DNA from: Chloroflexota bacterium
GTDB lineage: Bacteria > Chloroflexota > Anaerolineae > Anaerolineales > DRMV01
Direction of reading: 5' to 3'
Assembly (NCBI GenBank): GCA_013153375.1
Contig: JAADEN010000053.1
Location: 1-8,644 of the forward strand
DNA: 8,644 bases
Position 1 is the stretch's first letter, and every line of letters begins with the position of its first letter. This document shows positions 1 to 7,300 of the stretch, piece by piece. Under the pieces are notes generated by a model that saw only the letters and a program-made list of their open reading frames with translations, ran no database searches and was not told where the DNA came from. A program made the translations under genes and the position numbers.

Positions 1-19
1 GGATGTCACGGTGGGGCAT
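1..19 (-). CDS. Start of an unidentified gene, possibly toxin partner of the Phd-like antitoxin (partial)
   Basis: Reading leftwards after the stop of the Phd/YefM-type antitoxin at 62, an ATG at 17-19 follows an AGGAG Shine-Dalgarno motif (28-32 region) with about eight bases of spacing. Only six codons (MPHRDI) fit before the window edge. Position, strand and a 42-bp gap make it the next gene of the TA cluster. Phd/YefM antitoxins are usually followed by a RelE/ParE, Doc or PIN-type toxin, so a toxin is the natural guess, but six residues cannot identify a family. This is inference from context. Confidence 0.4.
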
Positions 20-61
20 GGGTCGGCTCCTGAAATTCGACGAGAGCAGGGCTTCCAACAG

Positions 62-307
62 TTAGGGCAGGTCGCCGTAATCGTACGGTGGCCGTTTGCG
101 CACCGCGTCCCACGGCAACCAGCCCGCGCGCTCGCGATCGCCCCCGGCCGCGCGCAGTTGGGCCAGGGCCTGCCGCGCGATGTCCAGGCCCTCCAGGGTC
201 TCCAGCCACTCGAGCAAGGCTTCCCAATCCTCGAGGCTGAGCACGACCCAGCGTTTGCCCTTGACCGTGATGTATTGCGCGGATTGGAGCGCGTCCAAAC
301 CCGTCAT
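62..307 (-). CDS. Phd/YefM-family type II antitoxin
   Basis: An 81-residue protein that looks like a Phd/YefM-type antitoxin: a DNA-binding N-terminal part that represses its own operon and a C-terminal tail that would wrap and neutralise a cognate toxin. The family pattern is seen in the N-terminal half: a short beta segment with QYITVKGKRWVVLSLEDWE (about residues 11-29), then an acidic helix (ALLEWLETLEGLD) and a proline- and charge-rich tail (WLPWDAVRKRPPYDYGDLP). The start is supported by GGGAGG five bases before the ATG. It lies 18 bp downstream of the PIN toxin gene on the same strand, so the two are probably co-transcribed. A PIN toxin normally pairs with the antitoxin before it, so this protein most likely partners the gene starting at 19. 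Orphan status, or cross-talk with the PIN toxin, cannot be excluded. Confidence 0.75.
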   Translation of the reverse strand: MTGLDALQSAQYITVKGKRWVVLSLEDWEALLEWLETLEGLDIARQALAQLRAAGGDRERAGWLPWDAVRKRPPYDYGDLP

Positions 308-325
308 GATCGCCTCCCGATCCGT

Positions 326-754
326 TCAGCCGTGCCCACCGGATGCGTCCACCGGCCCGACGAACGCGTCCAGCGACAGCGCGACGCGGGGGAACGCCTG
401 TAAAATCTGCCGGTCCACGGTGACCAGCGGGACGCCCAGGCTCTGGGCCAGGGCCACGAATTCGCAATCGTAGGCCGAGCAGGGGCTCTGGCGCACCAGG
501 TCCAGCACATCCCAGCCCCGCACCTCGTACTCCCGCCCGGCCATCAGACGCCGCGCCGCGTCCCAAATGCGCAGCGCATCGTCGAAGGACAGGCGCCCCT
601 GGCGCAGGTACTGGGCCAGCACATTGCGGAACTCGCTGCGCCACAGCAAGGGCGCGACCCAAACGGGATCCTTGCGGAGCGCGCGTTCGGCCTGGGCCGA
701 GCGCGGGCCGGTCAAGAACAGGTAGGCGAGGAGGTTGGTATCGACGACGATCAT
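326..754 (-). CDS. PIN-domain ribonuclease toxin (VapC-like)
   Basis: A 142-residue single PIN domain, the usual length for VapC toxins, which are Mg2+-dependent endoribonucleases that stop translation by cutting tRNA, rRNA or mRNA. The expected acidic residues are all visible: D5 in MIVVDTN, E41 in RSEFRN, D96 in SAYDCEFVALA and D114 in TVDRQIL. The toxin therefore appears catalytically intact. The ATG overlaps the stop of the ribbon-helix-helix antitoxin gene (ATGA, 751-754), which implies translational coupling and a matched antitoxin-toxin pair. A longer reading of this frame runs upstream to 1129, but that part is a shadow of the antitoxin gene and its promoter. The RNA target cannot be read from the sequence. 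Confidence 0.88.
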   Translation of the reverse strand: MIVVDTNLLAYLFLTGPRSAQAERALRKDPVWVAPLLWRSEFRNVLAQYLRQGRLSFDDALRIWDAARRLMAGREYEVRGWDVLDLVRQSPCSAYDCEFVALAQSLGVPLVTVDRQILQAFPRVALSLDAFVGPVDASGGHG

Positions 755-993
755 GCCCGCCCCGCGACTTTGGCGGCCTGCAGGTCCGCGTCGGTGATGG
801 GGTAGGCGGCCGTCTTCTCGCGCAGCGCCCGCGCCTGGGCGATGACCTCCTCGGGATCCACGGGCCGCGGACGCAGGGCCTGCTCCAGCAGCACGATGAT
901 CTCGCTGTTCAGGCTGCGCCGATGTACGGCCGCGCGCTGCTTCAACTGCTGATACAGGTCGTCGGGGATGTTCTTCACCGTGAGCGTGGGCAT
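751..993 (-). CDS. Ribbon-helix-helix antitoxin (Arc/FitA-type VapB)
   Basis: An 80-residue antitoxin with a ribbon-helix-helix fold. The DNA-contacting beta strand is MPTLTVKNIP (residues 1-10), followed by helix A (DDLYQQLKQRAAVHRR) and helix B (SLNSEIIVLLEQAL). The C-terminal 40 residues (ALREKTAAYPITDADLQAAK and neighbours) are the likely toxin-binding tail. It should dimerise, bind its own promoter and hold the PIN toxin inactive. The start at 993 is chosen because GGAGG lies four bases upstream (998-1002). A longer frame opens with an ATG at 1053, but that codon falls inside the -35 element, so it cannot be on the mRNA made from this promoter. The gene overlaps the toxin by four bases. 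Confidence 0.87.
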   Translation of the reverse strand: MPTLTVKNIPDDLYQQLKQRAAVHRRSLNSEIIVLLEQALRPRPVDPEEVIAQARALREKTAAYPITDADLQAAKVAGRA

Positions 994-1006
994 AATTCCT
1001 CCGTAA

Positions 1007-1027
1007 TGGTTCCATTTTGGTTCCATT
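1007..1027 (-). repeat. Tandem direct repeat, probable operator of the RHH-PIN operon
   Basis: The ten-base word TGGTTCCATT occurs at 1007-1016 and again at 1018-1027, a period of 11 bp or about one helical turn. It covers the end of the -10 element, the expected transcription start and the 5' untranslated region, just upstream of the antitoxin's Shine-Dalgarno motif. Ribbon-helix-helix proteins commonly bind paired half-sites on one face of the DNA, so this is the best candidate for autorepression. The repeat is seen; its function is inferred. Confidence 0.6.
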
Positions 1028-1053
1028 GTAGCCCGACCCCCGAGACCTGTCAA
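1025..1053 (-). promoter_or_regulatory. Sigma-70-type promoter of the TA operon
   Basis: Read on the minus strand there is a perfect -35 TTGACA (1048-1053), a 17-bp spacer (1031-1047) and TACAAT (1025-1030) at -10, which matches TATAAT at five of six bases. The start of transcription should be near 1018, leaving a leader of about 25 nt that contains GGAGG. This gives the TA genes their own start, independent of the liv operon upstream. Confidence 0.78.
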
Positions 1054-1103
1054 GCGTCTGAACCTCGCAGGAGCAAACCTCTCCCATCCCCCGCGGCGGG
1101 CTC

Positions 1104-1125
1104 GCGAGCGGCCAAACCCGCTCGC
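1104..1125 (-). terminator. Hairpin after livF, possible operon terminator
   Basis: An exact 8-bp inverted repeat, GCGAGCGG (1104-1111) and CCGCTCGC (1118-1125), with a six-base loop, lies about 30 bp after the livF stop and about 50 bp before the TA promoter. The position fits an end-of-operon signal. No T-run follows on the minus strand, so it is not a textbook intrinsic terminator. It may act with Rho, protect the 3' end, or be leaky and let liv transcription enter the TA operon. Confidence 0.4.
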
Positions 1126-1153
1126 TCAATCGGTACTCCGCACAACCGCCCCC

Positions 1154-1945
<792 letters not shown>

Positions 1946-2010
1946 GAAACCTTCTCCGGGGGGATGGAAACTTGAGGCCGCGGCCGAGCGCGGTCCTGAG
2001 CAGCGCCCGA

Positions 2011-2028
2011 GGCCGGGGTGTTCCGGCC
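2011..2028 (-). other. Second GC-rich hairpin in the livK-livF gap
   Basis: GGCCGG (2011-2016) and CCGGCC (2023-2028) form a 6-bp perfect stem with a six-base loop, about 15 bases downstream (in transcription order) of the larger hairpin at 2043-2083. No T-run follows. Together the two would stall or shield RNA ends between livK and livF. Confidence 0.4.
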
Positions 2029-2042
2029 CCCGGCGTTGCCCA

Positions 2043-2083
2043 GGGCCCGGCAGGGGCCGGATGGCCGACCCCTGCCCTGGCCC
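2043..2083 (-). other. Strong intercistronic hairpin after livK
   Basis: GGCAGGGG (2049-2056) pairs with CCCCTGCC (2069-2076), and beyond a small internal bulge GGGCC (2043-2047) pairs with GGCCC (2079-2083). That is 13 base pairs, almost all G-C, starting 18 bases after the livK stop. No T-run follows on the minus strand. Binding-protein genes of ABC importers often carry such a 3' hairpin, which protects the mRNA or partly terminates so that more binding protein than ATPase is made. That role here is inferred. Confidence 0.55.
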
Positions 2084-2101
2084 GCAGAAATGTCCTCTGA
2101 T

Positions 2102-3292
2102 TTACGGCGCGGTGATGTAATCGGTCACCTGGGTCCACTGGCCGCCGCTCACCTGGTAGATGCGGGAGCCCAGGTTGCCGCGATGGCTCTCGGGCGTGAA
2201 GGTGATGGGATAGGTCACGCCGCCGGTCTCGTAGTTGGTCAGAGTCTCCAGCGCGGCTTTGATGTTGGGGCCGGTGACCTCTTTGCCCGCCTCCACCACC
2301 TTGCGGATGCCCTCGGTCATCACATCCATGGTGTACCAGCCCTGGATGAAGTGGACATCCACCTTCTTGCCGTTGGCCTTGGCCCACTCCATGGGCGTCT
2401 TGTGGCCGTCCACGGGCACGCTGGGCGGGGTGAAGGGCTGCACGCCGTACACGCCCTCGGCCGCGTCACCGGCCAGTTCGATGAAGAATTCGTCCGAGCA
2501 CCAGTTCAGGTTGATGATCTTGGCGTCCACGCCCTGGGCCCGCGCGTCCTTCACGAAGGTGGCCGCGGGGCTGGACACGGTGTGGATGATGATGTAGTTG
2601 GCGCCGAAGTCCTGAATGCGGGTGAGTTCGGCCACATAGTCCGTCGCGCCTTTGGGCATGGCCATGCTGGTGAACGCCACGCCGTTGGCCTCGGCAAAGG
2701 CCTTGGCGTCCTCCACGGGGGATTGACCGAAGGGGCTGTCGTGATGCACCAGCGCGATCTTGGGCTTGCCCGCATTGCCGGCCGCGGCCCAGTCGTCCAT
2801 GGCCCACTTGATGGCGATGATGGCCTGGTCCGAGTAGGTGGTGCCGATGACGAAGTTGTACGGCGCTTCCTTGGGATCCACCAGGTTGGCCGAGTAGGAC
2901 GCGCTCATGAAGGGGATCTGATCCGCGGCGATGCGGGAGCGCAGGGCTTCGGTGTCGCCCGTGCCCCAGCCCTGGAACGCGACCACGCCCTCGCCCACGA
3001 ACTGGGAATAGAGTTGTTCGGCCTGGTCCACTTTGTACGCGTAGTCCGCGGAGATGAGTTCGATGGGCCGTCCGTTGATGCCGCCGTTGTCGTTCAGCCA
3101 GGCCACATAGCCCTTGATGCCCTCCGCGTAGGGCGCGCCCACATCCGAGGTCGGGCCCGTCAGGTCGAAGATGGCGCCCACCTTGATGGCCGCGGCCTCT
3201 TCGCCTCCGCCGCCGCCTCCGCCGCACGCGGCCAGCGCGCCCAGGGCCAGGATCAGCAGCAGCGCGAGCAAAACTTTGGAAAAGCGAGACAT
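2102..3292 (-). CDS. livK: LIV-type substrate-binding lipoprotein LivK
   Basis: The solute-binding subunit of the importer (periplasmic-binding-protein type 6 fold), 396 residues, tethered outside the membrane. A lipoprotein signal is clear: MSRFSK, a hydrophobic core, then LAAC with Cys23 as lipidation site, followed by a flexible linker of seven glycines. The mature domain begins IKVGAIFDLTGPTSDVG (36-52) and has the family's NDNGGINGRPIEL segment. An upstream ATG at 3328 would put twelve residues before the signal peptide and lacks a ribosome site. The ATG at 3292 has GGGAGGTG four bases upstream and was chosen. The region where ligands bind (ASYSANLVDP) does not tell leucine from aromatic, amide or other carboxylate ligands, so substrate is open. 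It is followed by a strong hairpin, consistent with high expression. Confidence 0.9.
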   Translation of the reverse strand: MSRFSKVLLALLLILALGALAACGGGGGGGEEAAAIKVGAIFDLTGPTSDVGAPYAEGIKGYVAWLNDNGGINGRPIELISADYAYKVDQAEQLYSQFVGEGVVAFQGWGTGDTEALRSRIAADQIPFMSASYSANLVDPKEAPYNFVIGTTYSDQAIIAIKWAMDDWAAAGNAGKPKIALVHHDSPFGQSPVEDAKAFAEANGVAFTSMAMPKGATDYVAELTRIQDFGANYIIIHTVSSPAATFVKDARAQGVDAKIINLNWCSDEFFIELAGDAAEGVYGVQPFTPPSVPVDGHKTPMEWAKANGKKVDVHFIQGWYTMDVMTEGIRKVVEAGKEVTGPNIKAALETLTNYETGGVTYPITFTPESHRGNLGSRIYQVSGGQWTQVTDYITAP

Positions 3293-3331
3293 ACAGCACC
3301 TCCCGAAAGGTTTGAGGATGACGGACACCGG

Positions 3332-4381
3332 CTAATAACTAAACGGCCACAGGGCAAAATAATTTTTGATGTCGTCCCAGATCTTCTTCAGGCCCTCGGG
3401 CTCCAAAATGAGGAAGAGGATGATGACCAGGCCGAAGGAGGCTTGCTGGAGGTAAGGGATGAATTCGTCCATGGCGGGGAACACGCCGCGCAGCGAGCGC
3501 CCCAGGTTGGTCAAGAACGCGGGCAACAAGGTCATGAAGGCCGCGCCGAACAGGGAGCCCGAGATGGAGCCCAGGCCGCCGATGATGATCATGGCCAGGT
3601 AGAGCACCGACACATCAATGGTGAACCGCTCCCAGGTGACGATGCCGCGGTAGTGGGCGATGAGCGCGCCCGTGACGCCTACGAAGAAGGACGAGACTGC
3701 GAAGGCCAGCAATTTGTACGCGAACACATTGACGCCCATGACCTCGGCCGCGATGTCCTGATCGCGGATGGCGATGAACGCGCGGCCGTAGCGGGTGCGG
3801 AACAGGTTGGCCGTGAGCAGCGCGGTCAGGCCCGCGAGGGCCCAGATGATCCAATAGAAGCGAAAATCGGTGTTCATCCGCAGCGAGCCGATCATCGGCG
3901 CGGGCACCACCAGCGCGTCCACGCCGCCGGTCACCGCGTCCCAGTGGGTGACCACCCAGATGATGATCTCCTGCGCGGCCAGGGTGGCGATGGCCAGATA
4001 CAGCCCCTTGAGCCGCAGCGAAGGGATGCCGAACAGCGCGCCCACCGCGGCGGTGAACAGGGCCGCGATGGGAATGGTCAGCCACCAGGGCACGCCGAAG
4101 CGCGCGGTCAGGATGCCGGCCGTGTACGCGCCTACGGCCATGAACGCACCCTGGCCCAAACTGATTTGTCCCGTGTACCCCACCAGAATGTTGAGCCCAA
4201 TAGCGCCGATGGTGGCGATGCCGATTTGGTTCATCAGAAAGAGGGGATACGGCTTCTTGCCCACCAGAAAGGGGAAGGCCAGGATGAAGGCGATGAACAG
4301 CCCCAGGCGCAGGCGCTCCAACCAGGTGCGCCGCAGGGCCATGTCAGAGCGATACGAAGTGTGAAAAGTGCCCGAAATCAT
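3332..4381 (-). CDS. livM: LIV-type ABC permease LivM
   Basis: A 349-residue integral membrane subunit that forms the translocation path with LivH. Hydrophobic segments begin at about residue 25. Family landmarks are GQISLGQGAFMAVGAY (71-86), the cytoplasmic loop that contacts the ATPases RYGRAFIAIRDQDIAAEVMG (197-216), GGLGSISGSLFGA (268-280) and EPEGL near the C-terminus (327-331). The start at 4381 has GAGGTGA four bases upstream. The next ATG at 4342 has no Shine-Dalgarno sequence, so the 13 extra N-terminal residues are kept. It is 33 bp after livH and 39 bp before livK. Confidence 0.92.
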   Translation of the reverse strand: MISGTFHTSYRSDMALRRTWLERLRLGLFIAFILAFPFLVGKKPYPLFLMNQIGIATIGAIGLNILVGYTGQISLGQGAFMAVGAYTAGILTARFGVPWWLTIPIAALFTAAVGALFGIPSLRLKGLYLAIATLAAQEIIIWVVTHWDAVTGGVDALVVPAPMIGSLRMNTDFRFYWIIWALAGLTALLTANLFRTRYGRAFIAIRDQDIAAEVMGVNVFAYKLLAFAVSSFFVGVTGALIAHYRGIVTWERFTIDVSVLYLAMIIIGGLGSISGSLFGAAFMTLLPAFLTNLGRSLRGVFPAMDEFIPYLQQASFGLVIILFLILEPEGLKKIWDDIKNYFALWPFSY

Positions 4382-4414
4382 GGACTCACCTCGATGCGTG
4401 GAGGGTGGCCGGAG

Positions 4415-5287
4415 TCACACCCGCTCGATGATTTCCTGGCCGAACAGGCCGTAAGGCCGCACCATGAGGATGACGACCAGCACGATGAACGAGATCACCT
4501 GGTTCAGCCCGCCGCCGATGTAGCCGCCCACATAGGCCTCCAGCAGGCCGATGATGATGCCGCCGATGATGGCCCCGGGGATGGAATCCAGGCCGCCCAG
4601 GATGACCACGGGGAACACCCGCAGGCCGAAGTGGCTCAGGTGCGGGCCCACGCCGATGATGTTGGCCACCAGCGCGCCGGCGATGGCCGCGGTCATGGCC
4701 GCGATGGACCAGGCCCAGGCGAACACTTTCTTCACGCTGATGCCCATGCTCATCGCGGCCTGCTGGTCGTCGGCCACCGCGCGCATGGCGATGCCCTCCC
4801 GGGAGCGCTGGAAGAAGAACGCGAACAGCAGCATCATCACCACCGCGATGGCGATGGCCCACAGCCGGTCCGCGCCGATGGTCGCGCCCAGGATGTTCAC
4901 CGGCGTGCTGGGGATGAACGCGGGGAAGGCCTTGGGCTGGCTGCCCCAGATCATGCGCACCAGGGCCTGCAACAGGCTGCTCAGGCCGATGGTGGCCATG
5001 ATGACCGAGATGATGGGTTCGCCGATGAGGGGCCGCAGCACCAGGCGCTCCACCAGCACGCCCAGCAGCACGGCCACCAGCAGGGTGACCACCACGCCCA
5101 GGCTCCACGGCAGGCCGATTTGCACGATGGCCGCGTACAGCATGTACGCGCCGATCATCAAGAATTCGCCCTGCGCGAAGTTGATCACATCGCTGGCCTT
5201 GTAGATGAGCACGAATCCCAGCGCGGCCAGGGCCAGGATGATGCCGTTGGTCAGGCCGGTGAGGGTGAGTTGGATGAAAGTGTCCAT
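4415..5287 (-). CDS. livH: LIV-type ABC permease LivH
   Basis: A 290-residue membrane permease, the partner of LivM. Landmarks are the first membrane segment with LAALGFVLIYKASDVINFAQGEF (split: LAALGFVLIYK 20-30 and DVINFAQGEF 33-42), the ATPase-contact loop GIAMRAVADDQQAAMSMGI (165-183), GGLDSIPGAIIGG (231-243) and the conserved C-terminal VRPYGLFGQ (276-284). Several hydrophobic segments fill the rest. The ribosome site is weaker than for its neighbours (GAGG about eight bases upstream, AGGT directly before the ATG). It follows the acyl-CoA synthetase gene after a 52-bp gap, the largest between the first five genes. Confidence 0.92.
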   Translation of the reverse strand: MDTFIQLTLTGLTNGIILALAALGFVLIYKASDVINFAQGEFLMIGAYMLYAAIVQIGLPWSLGVVVTLLVAVLLGVLVERLVLRPLIGEPIISVIMATIGLSSLLQALVRMIWGSQPKAFPAFIPSTPVNILGATIGADRLWAIAIAVVMMLLFAFFFQRSREGIAMRAVADDQQAAMSMGISVKKVFAWAWSIAAMTAAIAGALVANIIGVGPHLSHFGLRVFPVVILGGLDSIPGAIIGGIIIGLLEAYVGGYIGGGLNQVISFIVLVVILMVRPYGLFGQEIIERV

Positions 5288-5339
5288 ACCTGCGCCTCGG
5301 ATGGTGGAATGCGGCCTCAGCAGCCGAAGCCGCGCCGCC

Positions 5340-7280
5340 TCAGGCCGCGGGGCCGGCCGTGGGCTCGGGTTCCTCTTCTAACTGCTCGATGCGCAACTGG
5401 GTGCGAATGGTCGCGGTGGAGCCGTCCTGGTAAGTGATGGTGGTCTCCACATCCACGGTATCGTGGTCGCCGTAGAGCGCGTCGATGAGGTCTTGGTAAC
5501 GCTGGGCGATGAGCCGCCGCCGCACCTTGCGGGTGCGGGTCAGTTCCGCGTCGTCCGCGTCCAGTTCCTTGTGCAGCAGCAAGAAGCGCCGGATGCGGGC
5601 CGCAGGGGGCAGGTCGGCGTTGGCCTTGGCCACATACTCCCGAATGAGCGCATAAACCTCGGGCTTTTGGGCCAGGTCGGTGTAGGTGGTGTAGGGGATG
5701 AGGCGATTTTCGGCCCACTTGCCCACATTGGCGAAGTCAATGTTGATGAACGCGGTGACATACGGCCATTGCCCGCCGAAGACCACGGCTTCCTTGATGT
5801 AGGGGCTGAACTTGAGTTTGTTCTCGATGAACTGGGGGCTGAACTTGGTGCCGTCGGACAGAGTCATCACATCCTTGGCCCGGTCGATGACGATGAGGTG
5901 GCCGTCCTCGTCCAGGTAGCCCGCGTCGCCCGAGTGCAGCCAGCCCTCCTCGTCGATGGCCTTGCGGGTGGCCTCCTCGTCGCCGAAGTAGCCCACCATG
6001 ACCGCGGGCGAGCGCATGAGAATCTCGCCCGTCTCCTCGTCAATGCGAATCTCCGTCTCGGGGATGGGCAGCCCCACGGTCTGGAACTTGATGTCGCCGT
6101 CGCGGTGCACCACCGCGATGCCGCTGACCTCGGTCTGGCCGTAGATCTGCTTCAAATTCACCCCCAGCGCGTGGAAGAAACGGAACACATCGGGCCCCAG
6201 GGCCGCGCCGCCGGTGTAGGCCCGCTTGAGGTGGCGCAGGCCCAGTTGGTCCTTGATGGGCTCGAAGATGATCCAGCGGGCCAGGAAGTACTTGAGGCGC
6301 AGGCCCAGCGAGGGCTCTTCTTTGCGGAAGCGGGTGTCGGCCATGGCGTAGCCGATGGGCATGGCCCAATTGTAGAACCAGCGCTTGAGAGGCGTGGTGT
6401 CTTCGATTTTGACCTGCACCTGGCTGACCATGTTCTCCCAAATGCGGGGCGGACTGAACATGACCTGCGGGCCGATCTCTCGGATGTCGTGCTGCACGGT
6501 CTCGGGCGCTTCGGGGAAGTTGATCTTGAACCCGATGTACAGCCCCGCGGCCACGCACATCATCTGTTCGCCGATCCAGGCCAGGGGCAAGAACGAGACA
6601 TATTCGTCGTCGGGCTCCAGGGGATCCACGGCCATCAGGTTCTTGGCCATGCTGAGCAGGTTGCGATGGGTGAGCATGGCCAACTTGGGCCGCGCGGTGG
6701 TGCCCGAAGTGGTCGAGAGAAGGGCCAGGTCCGTGGCCTGCCCCTGATCCACCCGCTCCTCATAGAAGCCGGGATGCTCCTCCTCGAACTTGCGCCCCAG
6801 GGCCAGCACCTCGGGGAAGTACATCAGGTAGTCTTCGGTGTAGTTGCGCAGGCCCTTGGGGTCGTAGTAGATCACCTTGTGGACCTGATCTTGAATCTCA
6901 GGCCACATCTCGATGATCTTGTCCACCTGCTCCTGGTCCTCGGCCACGATGAACGAAGCCTGGGAGCGGGTGACGATGTCCTGCACCTCCGCGACCACCG
7001 AGTCCTGGTAGATGCCCACGGATTTGGAGCCCATGGATTGGGCCGCGAGTTCGGCGATGACCCACTCGGGCCGGTTGTCGCCGATGATGGCCACCGTGTC
7101 CGCGGGCTGGAGGCCCAACACATGCAGGCCCAGCGCGAAGTGCTTGACATAGTCGTACAGTTCCCGCCAGGTGATGGACGACCAGATGCCGTAGATGCGT
7201 TCCCGCATGGCCACCCGATCCGGCGCCAGGCGGGCGCGGAAGCGCAGATATTGGGGGAGCGTTTGGGGTTCCTGGGCCAT
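5340..7280 (-). CDS. AMP-forming long-chain-type acyl-CoA synthetase
   Basis: A 646-residue ANL-superfamily ligase resembling the long FAA1-type acyl-CoA synthetases. It should adenylate a carboxylic acid with ATP and transfer it to CoA in the cytoplasm. Motifs in order: P-loop STTSGTTARPK (189-199), YGQTE (380-384), GWLHSGDAGY (446-455) with Asp452, IDRAKD (465-470), and the C-terminal TRTRKVRRR with the likely catalytic Lys585. The P-loop has Ala196 and Leu200 where most family members have Gly (TSGTTGxPKG), probably a subfamily trait. The C-terminus extends about 50 residues beyond Lys585 and ends in an acidic tail (EQLEEEPEPTAGPAA). The start has GGGAGG four bases upstream. A frame open further upstream to 8162 is a shadow of livG. 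It sits 20 bp after livG inside the transporter operon, so its substrate may be the imported solute or a product of it. The exact acid cannot be read from sequence. Confidence 0.88.
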   Translation of the reverse strand: MAQEPQTLPQYLRFRARLAPDRVAMRERIYGIWSSITWRELYDYVKHFALGLHVLGLQPADTVAIIGDNRPEWVIAELAAQSMGSKSVGIYQDSVVAEVQDIVTRSQASFIVAEDQEQVDKIIEMWPEIQDQVHKVIYYDPKGLRNYTEDYLMYFPEVLALGRKFEEEHPGFYEERVDQGQATDLALLSTTSGTTARPKLAMLTHRNLLSMAKNLMAVDPLEPDDEYVSFLPLAWIGEQMMCVAAGLYIGFKINFPEAPETVQHDIREIGPQVMFSPPRIWENMVSQVQVKIEDTTPLKRWFYNWAMPIGYAMADTRFRKEEPSLGLRLKYFLARWIIFEPIKDQLGLRHLKRAYTGGAALGPDVFRFFHALGVNLKQIYGQTEVSGIAVVHRDGDIKFQTVGLPIPETEIRIDEETGEILMRSPAVMVGYFGDEEATRKAIDEEGWLHSGDAGYLDEDGHLIVIDRAKDVMTLSDGTKFSPQFIENKLKFSPYIKEAVVFGGQWPYVTAFINIDFANVGKWAENRLIPYTTYTDLAQKPEVYALIREYVAKANADLPPAARIRRFLLLHKELDADDAELTRTRKVRRRLIAQRYQDLIDALYGDHDTVDVETTITYQDGSTATIRTQLRIEQLEEEPEPTAGPAA

Positions 7281-7300
7281 ACTTCCTCCCGGGGCTCCGG

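Noticed and set aside
6..662. A 218-codon minus-strand frame overlapping the PIN toxin and Phd-like antitoxin
   Set aside because: It is a frame-shifted shadow with Arg/Gly/Pro/Ala-rich low-complexity sequence and no ribosome site.
5288..5339. Short GCGGC/GCCGC inverted repeat between the ligase gene and livH
   Set aside because: A 5-bp stem with a 13-base loop in GC-rich DNA is expected by chance.
2018..5437. A plus-strand open frame of 1139 codons opposite livK, livM, livH and the end of the ligase gene
   Set aside because: It is exactly antisense to four well-supported genes, is rich in His, Gln, Arg, Gly and Asp with no recognisable domain, and has no convincing start. Such frames arise from GC-biased third positions of the real genes.
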